From assembly GCA_024734495.1 (NCBI GenBank), contig JALMQS010000085.1, positions 18,670,474 to 18,734,473 on the forward strand: 64,000 nt of DNA, read 5' to 3'. The translations under genes were made by a program, and so were the position numbers. Under the pieces are notes generated by a model that saw nothing but the letters and a program-made list of their open reading frames with translations, did not search any database and was not told the origin of the DNA. Positions 10,441 to 21,229 of this stretch are shown piece after piece (position 1 is the first letter of the stretch; every line of letters starts with the position of its first letter). This DNA comes from Forficula auricularia. Its lineage: Eukaryota > Arthropoda > Insecta > Dermaptera > Forficulidae.

Positions 10441-11270
10441 ATTAAAATTTGTATAAAATTAAAAATAAATTATAAAATTAAAATTTGTATAAATATGTAT
10501 ATGTATATCTTCGTATAAAAGTCTAATTTGTAACTGGGATAACTGCCGTATATCGAATAAAAAAAAAAAATACCAAGATATGAAAAAGAAAGGAAAATAC
10601 CAGAGATATCCGAAATTCGAGTTGCAATAAATGCAATTTATTACATATGTCAGAAGGAATGCATTCACGTCCCTCGGAAATTGAACTTGAGAGCCAAAAA
10701 TAGCAATATATATAGGTATATATATAATCTCTTGATTATCATGTAGAAAAAAATCCCAAATCATCATGATCATTATTATAGGTTATTTCTTCTTCCGTTT
10801 CATTTACAGTCAAAATCAATTTAACGTTTTTTAATTAATATTTTTTTATTCAATTTTAAATTACTTTTCATCCTTTCTAATATATATACCTATATAGATA
10901 TATATACAGAGAGAAAGAGATAGAGAGAGTGATTAGGTATATATTTAATGGCTGATATTAATAATTAGTCTACTCTTAAGAGCTTTAAAGAGCTAGTAAA
11001 AAAATAGATAGTTTTCTTTTTCATTTTTTTTTATTCAATCGTAAATTTAAGGTTGCTGCTTGGAAATCAATAAATAATCCTCTAGTAATTGATTAGATCA
11101 ATGGCTTGGAAAAAAAAACAAGAATATGACTTTCATTTCTAACAAGTCATTTTTCACTAGATACCTTGAGTCCTTGTCTAGGTATATTCGAGCTTATATA
11201 AATTGTACGACCTTCCTGTACGAATACAGGGTGAAAACTTACTACTGTCTTTGGTTTGCTCAAAAACTAC
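10441..11270. other. AT-rich DNA, no gene seen
   Basis: The stretch contains TATA/TATG and GAGA microsatellite tracts (about 10880-10930) and no convincing ORF or recognised repeat. Confidence 0.4.
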
Positions 11271-11271
11271 T

Positions 11272-12790
11272 TAGAAATAAGCTGACGTGTTCTAATGTGG
11301 CCATCCACTTGACTTTACCATACAATCTGGCCCCTAAAATTATTTATAATCATGTAGGGGGGGGGGTTAGTTTTTGCACTTATTAGACTTCTGAGGGTCC
11401 ACTGATTATGTATACAAAATTTGGTTGAGTTTGGTAAATGGCCACAGATTTTCATTTTTTGACTCTACACCCCCCCCTTTGGGCGATTAGTTTTTGCATT
11501 TTTAGACTTCTGGGGGTCCACTGATTATGTATACAAAATTTGGTTGAGTTTGCTCAAACGGCCTAGATTTTTAATTTTTAACCCCCCTCCACCCCCTTAA
11601 TTTTGGGTCTATATGCACCAAAATATAATCAGCCCTCATATAATTTTATGATGCACCCGGACCCGATTAAGAACAATATCTTTATTGAACTATGTAGACT
11701 TAGGTCGGGGTCTCTTCCTACGGCCGTTAGAACAAGTAGGGGAAGGCGGCCGGAGGGTCCACCCATGTGTAGGGCCGGGTGTAGAAAAACTGAGACGACA
11801 GGGCATATTCTCCAGTCGTGTGGGAGGACGCACGATGGAAGGCTCAGGAGGTATGATGCGGTGGTGAGACGTCTGGTTGATGAATTAATAAAAAGGGAAT
11901 GCGTGTCGAGCTCGAATATTTATATCAGAGCTCGGCCGGGAACAGGAAGCCAGACATCGTGGCGAAGGACGGGTCGGGGACGGTGTGGGTTCTGGATGTG
12001 CAGATAGTGTCAGCGCTCCTCGGACTGGGGGTTGCCCACAGAAACAAAATCAATTATTATAAGGGCAACTCCAGTCTGGTGAGCAACATTGCGGCAAGGT
12101 TTGGGGTGGGCTCGGGTTCTGTGAGAGTTGAAGCCATCACACTCTCGTGGAAGGGAGTGTGGTGGCATAAAGCGGTGCCTCCCCTTGTCGCCCTGGGAAT
12201 TTCTCAGAAAACTTTATACGATATGACCTTCAGGGCAATGAGGGGTTCATTAATGAATTTTTACAGCTTCAACGACTTATAGGGAAATCGCCATGCGCTA
12301 GAAATTGTATATAAAAAGAAAAAAGAAATATTTTTTGTAAATATATTATGTTAATATTCCTATAATTATGTAAATACTCCTGTAATTAAATTCACCCGAC
12401 TATGTAAATATTTCTTGTTAGTGGAGGCCCCCACCTGCGTGGCCCAATAAATGAAAAATCAATGGACCAAAACTACGTGTGAAATTTGGTTTGATATTCA
12501 CACTAGTTTTTGAGATAGCTCGTCCACAAAATTTGGTAAACCACAGACTAACTAACAACCAGAGAACCAGACAGACAGACTAACTAACAGACATTATGAC
12601 AAAACAATTATTATCTCGAAAAATATAAGTTTTTCGATGTTCACTTTTAGAACTTTTTTGTAGAGCGAAATGCCATAGTTTTGCTCAATTTTTTTAATTA
12701 AAATAGTTTCAGCCGTTTTTGAGATATTTCGAAAAAAAGAAGGAAAAAAACACTTTTTTCATGCACGATTACAATACTTGACCATACCCT
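11272..12790 (+). mobile_element. Repeat family E2, copy 2, split by a LINE
   Basis: The head AAATAAGCTGACGTGTTCT is followed by two minisatellite units (about 11358 and 11478) and the conserved E2 tail resuming at about 12460 after a LINE insertion. The tail runs to ACTTGACCATACCC. A second diverged E2 head starts at about 12811 and fades by 12950. Confidence 0.75.
11639..12458 (+). pseudogene. 5'-truncated R2-like LINE: zinc knuckle plus restriction-like endonuclease
   Basis: The first frame (11640-11900) contains CRAGCRKTETTGHILQSC, a C-x3-C-x7-H-x4-C knuckle of the R2 type, preceded by ELCRLRSGSLPTAVR. A second frame (11899..12282) contains RKPDIVAKDG, then VWVLDVQIVS, matching the PD-(D/E)xK region of restriction-like endonucleases in R2/NeSL-clade LINEs, and ends in TAG. 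The frame change between them is a disabling shift near 11900. A GC-richer 3' UTR ends in CCCAATAAATGAAAA. The E2 sequence resumes with TCAATGG, so the insertion point is exact to a few bases, with a possible TCA duplication. Only the last third of the protein is present. It is not in rDNA, unlike canonical R2. Confidence 0.75.
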
Positions 12791-12959
12791 CCCTGTAAGG
12801 TAAAATAAAAATAAGCTTAATATATGGCCATTCACGTGACTTTACCATACACCTGGCCCTTCTCTTATATTTAATATTTAATCAAATAATTTATAATCAA
12901 TTATAAAAGAATCCCCGCCTTCTTAATTTTATGCCCGTTAGCGATTAAACATATTTTCT

Positions 12960-13675
12960 TTTAAATATGAAACTCTTCTAAGGGAAATACTAGTAGGTTC
13001 AAAATAAGCTGATTTTCCATTTGGATTCCAAAGAAACAACAATTGTAGGGTTCCACAAATACAAAGAAAAAGTTGAAAAACAGTGTATTAAACCATATAT
13101 TGGTTGTTAAATTTAAAAATGTTGAAAAATATAACGTTATTTATTTTAAAATAAATAATTTTTTGTAAATGCGATAATTAAAGTTCATTTCTGAAATTGG
13201 AAATAAAATTTGATTTATCCGAATCGGATTGGATTTGTCTCATTGGTGTGTGATTGAATTTATCCTGCATGAATAGAAAATATCCTCCCACCCATCCATC
13301 CATCCCTTCGAACCCATACCTACTAATTCAAATACTCAGTTAAACGAATTATACATTCAATAACTAACTAAATAAATCAGTATTTTGCATCAGTTATACG
13401 TGAATAATTAAAATTGAAAATTAAGTTAGACCCATTCTAATGAGAGAGAGATCAAATCCAATGAAACAGAAGCCATCATCGGCAATTCTTTTTTTATTAT
13501 TACAGCCATCCAAAATGTTCACTTGTATAACACTAATTTCACTAAAAATTATAATCAGTCTAGTGAATAAACACGAATTCGGTTTGAATGGATAATAACG
13601 CTTCTCTAAGCAAGGTTTATGAAATAGAAAAATTAATCATAGCGCACAGTGTGCACAGGGGAAATTCGACCATTG
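12960..13675. other. AT-rich DNA, no gene seen
   Basis: I found no repeat family member, ORF or splice pattern that I could support here. Confidence 0.4.
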
Positions 13676-13679
13676 GTCT

Positions 13680-14115
13680 TACTAGGTTTGGCGGTTAATA
13701 GTGTCCTTTTATTCTAACAGATGGCATTTCGGTATTTTTCCACCAAACTCATCCAAATATTTTTTTGGTTTTATAATCATAATCACCTTTCAAACGGCAT
13801 ATAAGATGTCAACATTCGGTTCATTTGCGTATGAGATATTGGCTTGTAAACATGGCGGATTTTGTGCCGAAAAAAGAGCATTTGCGGGAGGTGATGTTGC
13901 ACTATTTTTTAATGAAGAAATCGGCTGCGGAAACGGCTCGTATTCTCGGGGGAGTTTATGGGGACCATGCTCCATCTGAAAAAATCTGCGGATCGTTGGT
14001 CAAAATGTGTAGAATCAGATGGTGCATACTTTGAATAAACCACTTTTGCCAGTGCTGAAAAAATTTGTGTTTTCCTCATGCCAAAAAAGGACATTATTAA
14101 CCGCCGCACCTAGTA
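13680..14115 (+). mobile_element. Deleted mariner element, 432 bp
   Basis: The TIRs CTAGGTTTGGCGGTTAATA (from 13682) and, in inverse, CTAGGTGCGGCGGTTAATA (ending 14113) are flanked by TA on both sides (13680-13681, 14114-14115), as expected for Tc1/mariner. A full mariner is about 1.3 kb. This copy keeps the two ends and has lost about two thirds of the transposase, including the catalytic centre. Confidence 0.85.
13852..14034 (+). pseudogene. Mariner transposase remnant (N-terminus fused to C-terminus)
   Basis: From ATG 13852 the frame reads MADFVPKKEHLREVMLHYFL, then KKSAAETARIL and YGDHAPSEKIC, the helix-turn-helix N-terminus of mariner transposases. After residue 47 the frame is wrong. 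One frame over, RWSKCVESDGAYFE, the usual mariner C-terminus, ends at about 14038. The internal deletion is therefore out of frame and removes all DD34D catalytic residues. Confidence 0.85.
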
Positions 14116-14270
14116 CACCCAGTACGATATTTACACGAACTATTTCGAGGCACTTTCAACCTCCTGGAGCTCGGAACCCATTTAAGATACAGACCTGAAA
14201 TTATACGCATGTAAATATGTAGGTAATCATTTTTGTATAGAGTACCAAATTTCAGTAATATAGCATAAGT

Positions 14271-14598
14271 GGAATGAATATCAAATGGATGGATAAAATT
14301 GCAAATGAAGAAGTTCCTGGAAGAATCGGAGAAAGAAGAACCCTGTGGAAGAGTCTGAAGAAGAGAAGAGGTCAGATGATGGGGCACACACTGAGACATG
14401 GGGGACTGCTTAGGGATATCTTGGAGGGGGGGAGAAAACGGGAAGGGGAAGACCTAGATTAGAATATTTCAACCAAATAATTGGGGATATGGGATGCCAG
14501 ACATTTAGAGAGGTCAAACAGCTGGCGGGGGACAGAGTCGAGTGGAGACGGATTGTTGCATCAAACCAGTCTTAGGACTGTATACTCAATGATGATGG
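14271..14598 (+). mobile_element. 5'-truncated LINE fragment 1 with 11-bp TSD
   Basis: The fragment is flanked by ATAGCATAAGT at 14260..14270 and 14599..14609. It encodes the end of a non-LTR ORF2 (NIKWMDKIANEEV, then GRIGERRTLWKSL, GHTLRHGGLLRDILEG) and ends in an ATGATG-type tail. It is a near copy of fragment 3 at 20295..20758. No function remains. Confidence 0.8.
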
Positions 14599-15099
14599 AT
14601 AGCATAAGTAGATTCTGAGATGTGGACCTGAGAAAATAGCTAATTTTAGCACTCACTTATACAGACTGACAGGTTGTTACGACAACATTTTGAGATTTGG
14701 TTGCAACCCTTCTTGACCAGAGAAAAGTTGACGATTTGTAGATTTATCTCGAAGAAGTTCTCCTCAGAAAGGTATTGGTTACGTGCCCAAGCGATTCGAC
14801 CTGTTTCAGTCTTGATGCTGATTTGATGGTAATTGAAGTAGGAGAGGTGTATTTAAAGAAAAGAGTATTATTAATATTGGTTTTTTATTAGTTATTTATA
14901 AATTTACATTTCTCCATTCTGATGGCTGGAGAGCTTAAAACTCGTCTCTCAACTCCAATTGACAACTGACAACCCCAACTGGGTTTTAACTTAGAACTGA
15001 CTGTCCAACTCTCTGACTGACTCAAGCCTGCTTGTAGTGTGGAAATTTTCCAATAATTTCCTATTGGGTAAATTCGTAATTAGCAGGCTTGGTAAAATA

Positions 15100-16560
15100 T
15101 CTGAAACCCGCCTACTTTTCAGAATTCAGTCTCTCGGAAGCGCCCCTTGTCGGACTGAGCATTCATTACATGTTTTTTAAAAACCATAAAGCGAAAAATA
15201 TTGACAAATCAAATGATAATAATAACAACAATAATAAATAATAACATTTAATTGACATATCAAGAGTATTAAAGTTTACATAGTTGGATTTTATAATTTA
15301 AGGTACATTGTTTATATATTATCTACATGAAGTGTGCAACCCTGATATCTGTAAGTTGGCAAGATATTTACAAAATATTTTTGATAATTTTAAGTTACAT
15401 TATCTGGAAAATTACATGGAACTATTAAATTATAATTACAAGATCAGGTTCCCGGTTGCAACAGATATAGATGACGTAAGCTACATGACCCGTAAACTGG
15501 AAGAGGAATATAATAGATGGGGGCTGGAAATAAACTTTGAAAAAACAGAATACCTGACGGTTGGGGCAGAGAGGGAAAACTTGGATATCAATGGAAAAGT
15601 GATTAAAAACTGCAAGGAATTTAGATATTTGGGATCTGTCTTTAGCGAGGAGCCAAACTGTGAGAGGGATATAAAAAATAAAATCTGTCAAGGCCGAAGA
15701 GCTATTGGGCAACTGAATGGAGTCTGGTGGAGCAAAGAGATCCAACAGAACACAAAAAAAATATATATCGGTCCATAGTGGAAGGCATAGCCCTATACAA
15801 TTCAGAAACATGGAAGATGAATAAGAAAAACGAAAAAGAAATTACAAGCGCTCGAAATGGATGCGATGAGAAGGAGTTGCAGAGTGTCGAGATTGGAGCA
15901 TATCCCAAATACAACTATAAGGGACAAAATGAAAATGGAAAACGACATAATAGATAGAATAGAAAGGAAGAGATTAATATGGTATGGACACCTCAAAAGA
16001 ATGCCGGAAGATAGGTGGCCTCCTAAAAATATGGACATGTATGCCCACGGAAAGACGGAGGAGAAGAGGAAGACCGGGACGAACGTGGAAGCAGGGAGTA
16101 GATGAGGCAATGACCAGTAGGCAACTACAAGAGCAAGACATTCTGGATAGAGAGAATTGGCGTGTTGGATGCGGAAAACAGCGCATGCTGTAGAACAAAC
16201 AGCTTTATTTTTATTACAAGATCAGGTTCCACATCTCATTTAGATTGAAACCATCATCTCTATTTAAATTAATAGGATGTTTGTTAATTTTATTTTTATT
16301 TTCCAGAAATTATTTGGTTTGTTGACTTGACTGTACATGGAGCCTAGATAAGCCTGACTGTCACGTGATTGGCGCAATTAACCTATAATCGGAGGGGGTG
16401 CTCATTCTTAATCTGAGAATAAGTCGATCGAAACGTCCTAGTTATATTGTATTATTTGTTTCAATAAATAATTATAATTAATTATGTGTGATTTAAATAA
16501 AAATTCAAATTTTAATCAAATTAATCACTAAAATAAAAGCTTCAAGAGCTTCATTACTAA
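15100..16560 (+). mobile_element. Penelope-like repeat family E8, copy 1 (partial, LINE-split)
   Basis: The interior starts near 15125 (GCGCCCCTTGTCGGACTGAG), matching 22930-23130. It continues to 15434 and, after a nested LINE, runs from about 16231 to 16560 through CACGTGATTGG, a diverged hammerhead-like region (16403..16436, GATCGAAACGTC) and AAAAGCTTCAAGAGCTTC. The right-hand end is in the opposite orientation to the left end seen at 22684, so complete E8 units have inverted long ends. Confidence 0.6.
15453..16212 (+). mobile_element. 5'-truncated LINE fragment 2 with 18-bp TSD
   Basis: Perfect ATTACAAGATCAGGTTCC copies flank it (15435..15452, 16213..16230). The coding remnant runs over three frames: TDIDDVSYMTRKLEEEYNRW, then FEKTEYLTVG and FRYLGSVF (15460-15775); then GIALYNSETWKMNKK; then RLIWYGHLKRMPEDRWP and GRPGRTWKQGVDEAM, ending in NWRVGCGKQRML at about 16192. 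This is the reverse transcriptase C-terminal half of a LINE, with at least two frameshifts. The tail is AACAGCTTTATTTTT. Confidence 0.85.
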
Positions 16561-16599
16561 AAAGATAAAGTTTTGAACATTTTATGAAAATTGAAAAAA

Positions 16600-17228
16600 A
16601 AATGGTTGTTTTTTCTGAATATTCTCAAAAATAGACGTTTCTTTGTTCGTTTTTTTAAGAAGGATTATAGAAAGTGTCATCTGGATGTTGCACCTCTTGA
16701 ATTAAAGAGAGAAAGAAGCAATATGGTAGTTTAATGGTAATATGTCGTTGGGTTTACAGTATTGTTGTTTTCTCTCTGCTCTCGAGCGTTGATATTCCTC
16801 TGGTTGAACAACACACGGGTTTTCTCTCCCTCGGATGAATCAGCGCTAGGGCGATTGTCTGGCTGGGTGACCCCCTAAGGCCCTAAGGATAAACATGCGC
16901 TGACCCAGAATTAATTAGCCTTTCAACGTCACTAGTGGATGTTTATTTAAGCTCAGGCATTTGTCGCCGACACCCCAAGTGTTTGGTCACTTCATTTAGG
17001 TAGGCTTCTTCAATTTTTTTATTATTTTGTTTTTCTATGAGAAAGAAGGGCTGTCTTTCTGTCATGAAACGTTGGTTAAGTCGGAAAATATATCTGTCTC
17101 ACCGGATACACTTGAGAATAAAGAACAACCGCAGAGGGGGATAGACAATTGGCTTTTTAAGGTAACTCGAGAATTCTCACTTTCACTCTTCACACACCGA
17201 AAGGGTACTTTATTACTTTCAGAACATA
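16600..17228. other. Low-repeat DNA, no gene seen
   Basis: This is a balanced-composition segment (for example 16740-16990) with no other copy in the window. I see no supportable exon. It is likely unique host DNA. Confidence 0.4.
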
Positions 17229-17719
17229 TACCGGGTGAGTTTTTTTATCTTGAGAGAGTCTTAAACTCAAAAACAATGCATTATATGAAAAAAAGTTTAT
17301 TTATATCAGAGGGGAAACTAAACTACGCTATTGTTTGTCGACCTAGAACAAGCTTTTTAGAGTATTTCGAGGTCAACTTCTGTTTTTTAAATGGAAATCT
17401 ATATGTTTCTGTACATATTCTGAATCTGCAAAAAAACTGAACAACTTTTATTAGAACTATTTTTTATATGACATCAAATAAAAAAAATATTAAATTAATT
17501 AGATCTCAAAAAACAATCCAAATAATTATTTTTAACAATTATTCAACTTAATTATCAATTAATAATGATCAAAAAATTAATTATTAAATAAATAATTATT
17601 GAATCGAATAGTCACAACAATGAAAATAAATGTTTATAATGATCTTAAAACTTCATTATACTCAGATTTAAGAGATTATTTTCTACTTAATAGATCCATT
17701 TAAGATTCTTGAGCTTAAA

Positions 17720-18472
17720 ATAAAATACACTAAAAGGTATAAAATAATTATTATCTTATTTAGTTACAACTAAACGACGAAATATTAACAAAAATTACTT
17801 TTTGAAGTCGGTGCCAAACATATACATTTTATGAATCGCACTTGACGGATCTTACTTAGTACGTTTGGCGGGTACGCTCGCTTATAGGTATAGTTTGTTT
17901 GGCACCGACCTCAAAAAGCAATTTCATGTTAATATTTCGTCGTTTAGTTGTAACTAAATAAGATAATAACTATTTTATACCTTTTAGTGTATTTTATTTG
18001 TTGCATTTAATTTTTTTGAAGTCGGTTTTATTTTTTTCTTAAAAATTATTTTTATTTTTCTCTTTTTAGTGATGTTATTAATAGTGACTTAATATATATT
18101 TTTTATAAAAGATTTTATTTATTATAATTTCGATTATTTGGTCATAAGAATTGGAGATTTACGTTATTTCATCGGTGATCCTATCATCAGAACTTGACCA
18201 AATTAATATGGCACCATCCCTAAGATACTCCTTTCCAATAAAAAAAGAATCATCGAAATCAGTTAATAAACAATGAAGTTAGGTCTAAACAAACCTAACA
18301 AAAAGGTCTAATAGCAATGAAAAAAAAACGGGACCAATCAGAAGCTAGATTGAACCCGTTGCAAATTTTTTTCTCAAAATCGGTTCTCAATTGGCGGAGA
18401 TATTAGGTAACATAGAAAAAAAAATCAGTCGAATAGAGAACCTCCTCCTTTTTTGAAGTCGGTTAAACAAAG
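17720..18472 (+). repeat. Palindromic repeat family E1, copy B (uninterrupted tail)
   Basis: This copy has the palindromic head with its loop in the same orientation as copy A, then the tail through CAATGAAAAAAAAACGGGACC without insertion, ending in CCTTTTTTGAAGTCGGTTAA. It serves as the empty-site reference for the insertions in copies A and C. Confidence 0.8.
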
Positions 18473-18524
18473 TTTATTTCTCGTGTCAATTCAGTAGATA
18501 GTTATATTGTATTATTATAATAAA

Positions 18525-18760
18525 AATGGAGCATTTTTGTTGAAAAAAGAATTGAAATGGTCTTAATTTATGGTGAATGTGGAAGAAGTGTTATGGGGCT
18601 GCTATTGAAATGGATGCCGAGCGTTTTTCTGACAGCGATCCACCTTCAAGAGCTTCATTTTATCGTGTTGTAAATTTGTTTAAAAAACAAAAGAAATTGG
18701 ATCTGGAATTCATCCAGATTACTTCCGATACACTCTGGAATGTCTGTACAGTGTCGTAAA
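18525..18760 (+). pseudogene. DUF4817-like helix-turn-helix remnant
   Basis: One frame reads EKRIEMVLIYGECGRS (about 18543-18590) and another continues AAIEMDAERFSDSDPPSRAS, then FYRVVNLFKK (to about 18690). Together these match the short helix-turn-helix segment annotated as DUF4817 in many transposon-related insect proteins. A frameshift near 18590 and loss of the rest make it a remnant. The region after 18700 is not recognised. Confidence 0.55.
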
Positions 18761-19167
18761 ATTATTAATTATTATTAAATTATTTATTTAACGAGCTTTT
18801 CGTGCGTGCCTTCGGCACGCCCTCGAAGCTCGGCCCTCCGGGCTGGTGCCCTGGCGGGCAGCGTCTCGGTCAAAAAATTGTATTCCTCTTAAAAAAACCA
18901 CACTCCAAATGTATACCCGTAAACTACCGAAAATATATCGTCTCTTAAAAGTTTCGCCTCTTTAATTTTTGAGTGGCGGGGGGGGGGGGGGAATAATTAT
19001 GAATATATTTAAATTTAAAATTTAAATTTAAATTTCATTTTTCCTTTTCAAAACAAAAACAATGAAATGATTTATGAACTGCAAAAAATTCGCAGGCTGA
19101 ATCATGGAAATTATTCAAATTTACGCGGTTCAATTAATTTAATTAATTACAAAAAAATATATTTAAT

Positions 19168-19286
19168 AACAAATTTAAATTTAGGGAACGAAGAAAAGTT
19201 TTATTTTTATTACAGACAAAAGGATCAGCCGGGACTCGAATCCGGGATCTTTGCATGTGTACTGCAATGCTTTTGTCATAAGAGTT
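19168..19286 (-). mobile_element. 5'-truncated tRNA-derived SINE, 119 bp
   Basis: It is flanked by TATATTTAAT at 19158..19167 and 19287..19296. The E4 copy at 61.8 kb has the empty site with a single TATATTTAAT. On the minus strand it contains GGATTCGAGTCCCGGCTGAT, a tRNA T-arm with box B, followed by CCTTTTGTCTGTAATAAAA. Box A is missing, so it is truncated at the 5' side. Confidence 0.75.
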
Positions 19287-19586
19287 TATATTTAATGTTT
19301 CTTAATTTAAAATGAATCGGAGTCTTTCATTTCAAAATTACAATTATATTTCAAATTTGCCTGGTTAATGAAAATCGATTGGAGCCATCAGTTTAAAATC
19401 CTAGCTGACAATATATTTCAAATTTGCCTCGTTAATTAATATATATTTAATGATTCTTAATTTAAAATCTATTGGTGTTTTTTCATTTTCATTCGAGTTC
19501 AAATGAATACAATATTATCTCGACACAAAGTCTAAATCAAAAATTTATAGTTTTAGTAACAGAAATCATGGTATATATATACTAAT

Positions 19587-19653
19587 GTTAGATTGGTCTA
19601 GTGGTTAAAGCTAATGACCTTAGTTCAAGAGTTCGTAGGTTCGATTCTAGGCA
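19587..19653 (+). other. tRNA-like segment of E4 (degenerate, Glu-like)
   Basis: GGTCTAGTGGTTA matches box A of tRNA-Glu/Asp, a loop with TTC lies at the anticodon position, and GGTTCGATTCTAGGC matches box B. The acceptor arms do not pair, so this is not a functional tRNA gene. It may act as an internal Pol III promoter. The inverse copy at 61436..61504 keeps the same blocks. Confidence 0.6.
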
Positions 19654-20294
19654 AGAGGGAAATTTTCCTAGAGAAATTTCTCTTAGCGTTGTTACAAATT
19701 AATCTAGACAAATATTATATAGTATAATTAAATATTTGATCATTATTATTTGATAATTAAATTGAATGATTGTTAAAAATAATTATTAGAATTTTTTAGA
19801 GATCTAATTGATTTATTATTTTTTTTATTATTTGATGTCGTATAAAAAATAGTTCTAATAAAAGTTGTTCAGTTTTTTTTGTAGATTCTGAATTTGTACA
19901 GAAACATATAGGTTTCTATTTAAAAACAGAAGTTGACCTCGCAATACCCTTAAAAGCTTATTCTAGGTCGAAAAACAATACCGTAGATTAGTTTCCCCTT
20001 GATATAAATAAACTTTTATTTGAAACTTTTTTCATATAATGTACTGTTTTTGAGTTATATGACGGTCTCAAGATAAAAAAACTCACCTGGTATATTTATA
20101 AAATTAACATATATATGAAGACCAGACTGGTTAATTGAAGTATATGATTATATCCTTGTAATGTCATAGTCATAGACATAACGGTAATATCCACCACCAG
20201 TGCTATTTATTTAATCATTCAAATGCTTTTCTCGCTCGCTCTATTTAATTATTCGGCCACTTTATAAAATAATTAGAGAACATATTTTTTTATA

Positions 20295-20758
20295 GCTTAG
20301 CAAACAGGAAGTTGCTATTGAAGACATATGTATGGAGCATAGCCATGTACGGGTGTGAAACCTGGACAATTAGAGAAGAGGAGAGAAAGAGATTAGAGGC
20401 TTTCGAAATGTGGTGCTACAGAAGAATGATGAATATCAAATGGATGGATAAAATTACAAATGAAGAAGTTCTTGGAAGAATCGGAGAAAGAAGAACCTTA
20501 TGGAAGAGTCTGAAGAAGAGAAGAGGTCAGATGATGGGGCACACACTGAGACATGGGGGACTGCTTAGGGATATCTTGGAGGGGAGGTGGGAAAGAAAAG
20601 GGGAAGGGGAAGAACCAGATTAGAATATTTCAACCAAATAATTGGGGATATGGGATGCCAGACATTTAGAGAGGTTAAACAGCTGGCGGGGGACAGAGTC
20701 GAGTGGAGACGGATTGTTGCATCAAACCAGTCTTAGGACTGTATACTCAATGATGATG
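20295..20758 (+). mobile_element. 5'-truncated LINE fragment 3 with 11-bp TSD
   Basis: The fragment is flanked by ATTTTTTTATA at 20284..20294 and 20759..20769. The open frame of about 100 codons encodes KTYVWSIAMYGCETWTIREE, then FEMWCYRRMMNIKWMDKI and GHTLRHGGLLRDILEG, ending at 20623. This is the C-terminus of a LINE ORF2. The tail ends in ATGATGATG. Its last 330 bp match fragment 1 at 14271..14598 almost exactly, so both come from one recent family. Confidence 0.85.
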
Positions 20759-21229
20759 ATTTTTTTATAAGGAAGACTTAGATTCGAATGTGATGCTTAT
20801 CTACCATAGGTAGACTGTTTTAAATTATGCCAATAAAATTTTTATTAACAAAGTGTTGGCTTTTTTTATAATTTATATATATATTATAAATGCTGATATA
20901 TTATAATCTTTTTTTAAGCTGGTTTTGTTTTTAGATATAGGGGCACTCACTGGCTGGCTGGCTGGCTAATTCACAGACCATCATTTTAATTTTTAATTTA
21001 CCCACCGAGAGCGACCAGTTCATTTAAATTTTATTTATTTATTTTATTTAGTTTTTATTGACTTCCTATTGAAATAATAATCCGTTTGGTTTAAATGAAA
21101 ATAGATTATATTGAAAAAATCGACTAAAAAGTAATAAAAATATAACATTAAAATTAAATTATGTTTTATTGGTTGTATTTTTTAGAGAATATAAAATAAT
21201 TGGAGTAGTGATGAAAAGCCAACCCAAGG

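Larger units (their letters stand above)
18785..19740 (+). mobile_element. Repeat family E4, copy 1, with tRNA-like segment
   Basis: The GC-rich start (GCCTTCGGCACGCCCTCGAAG, GGCCCTCCGGGCTGG) is followed by a G13 run, AT-rich blocks and a tRNA-like segment near the right end. The inverse copy is at 61375..62163. Part of the GC-rich start recurs at 62655..62703. A 119-bp SINE is inserted in this copy only. No ORF. Confidence 0.7.
17229..20098. mobile_element. Palindromic element E6, copy 1, enlarged by insertions
   Basis: The ends CCGGGTGAGTTTTTTTATC (from 17232) and CTCACCTGG (ending about 20092) are inverse, followed by matching arms of about 350 bp (17229-17580 and 19740-20098). They share CATTATATGAAAAA, a GTCGACCTAGAAC-type block and AGATCTAATT-type sequence. 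TA or TATA flanks suggest a TA target. The centre carries E1 copy B, a transposase-related remnant and E4 copy 1. A compact E6 copy lies in BEN intron 2 (37224..37667). Confidence 0.7.

Noticed and set aside
13825..13975. Other-frame ORFs over the mariner remnant
   Set aside because: They are shadows of the mariner N-terminal frame and carry no domain.
19587..19653. Functional tRNA-Glu gene
   Set aside because: Boxes A and B are good, but the acceptor stems do not pair and the sequence is part of a dispersed repeat, so it is a tRNA-derived segment only.
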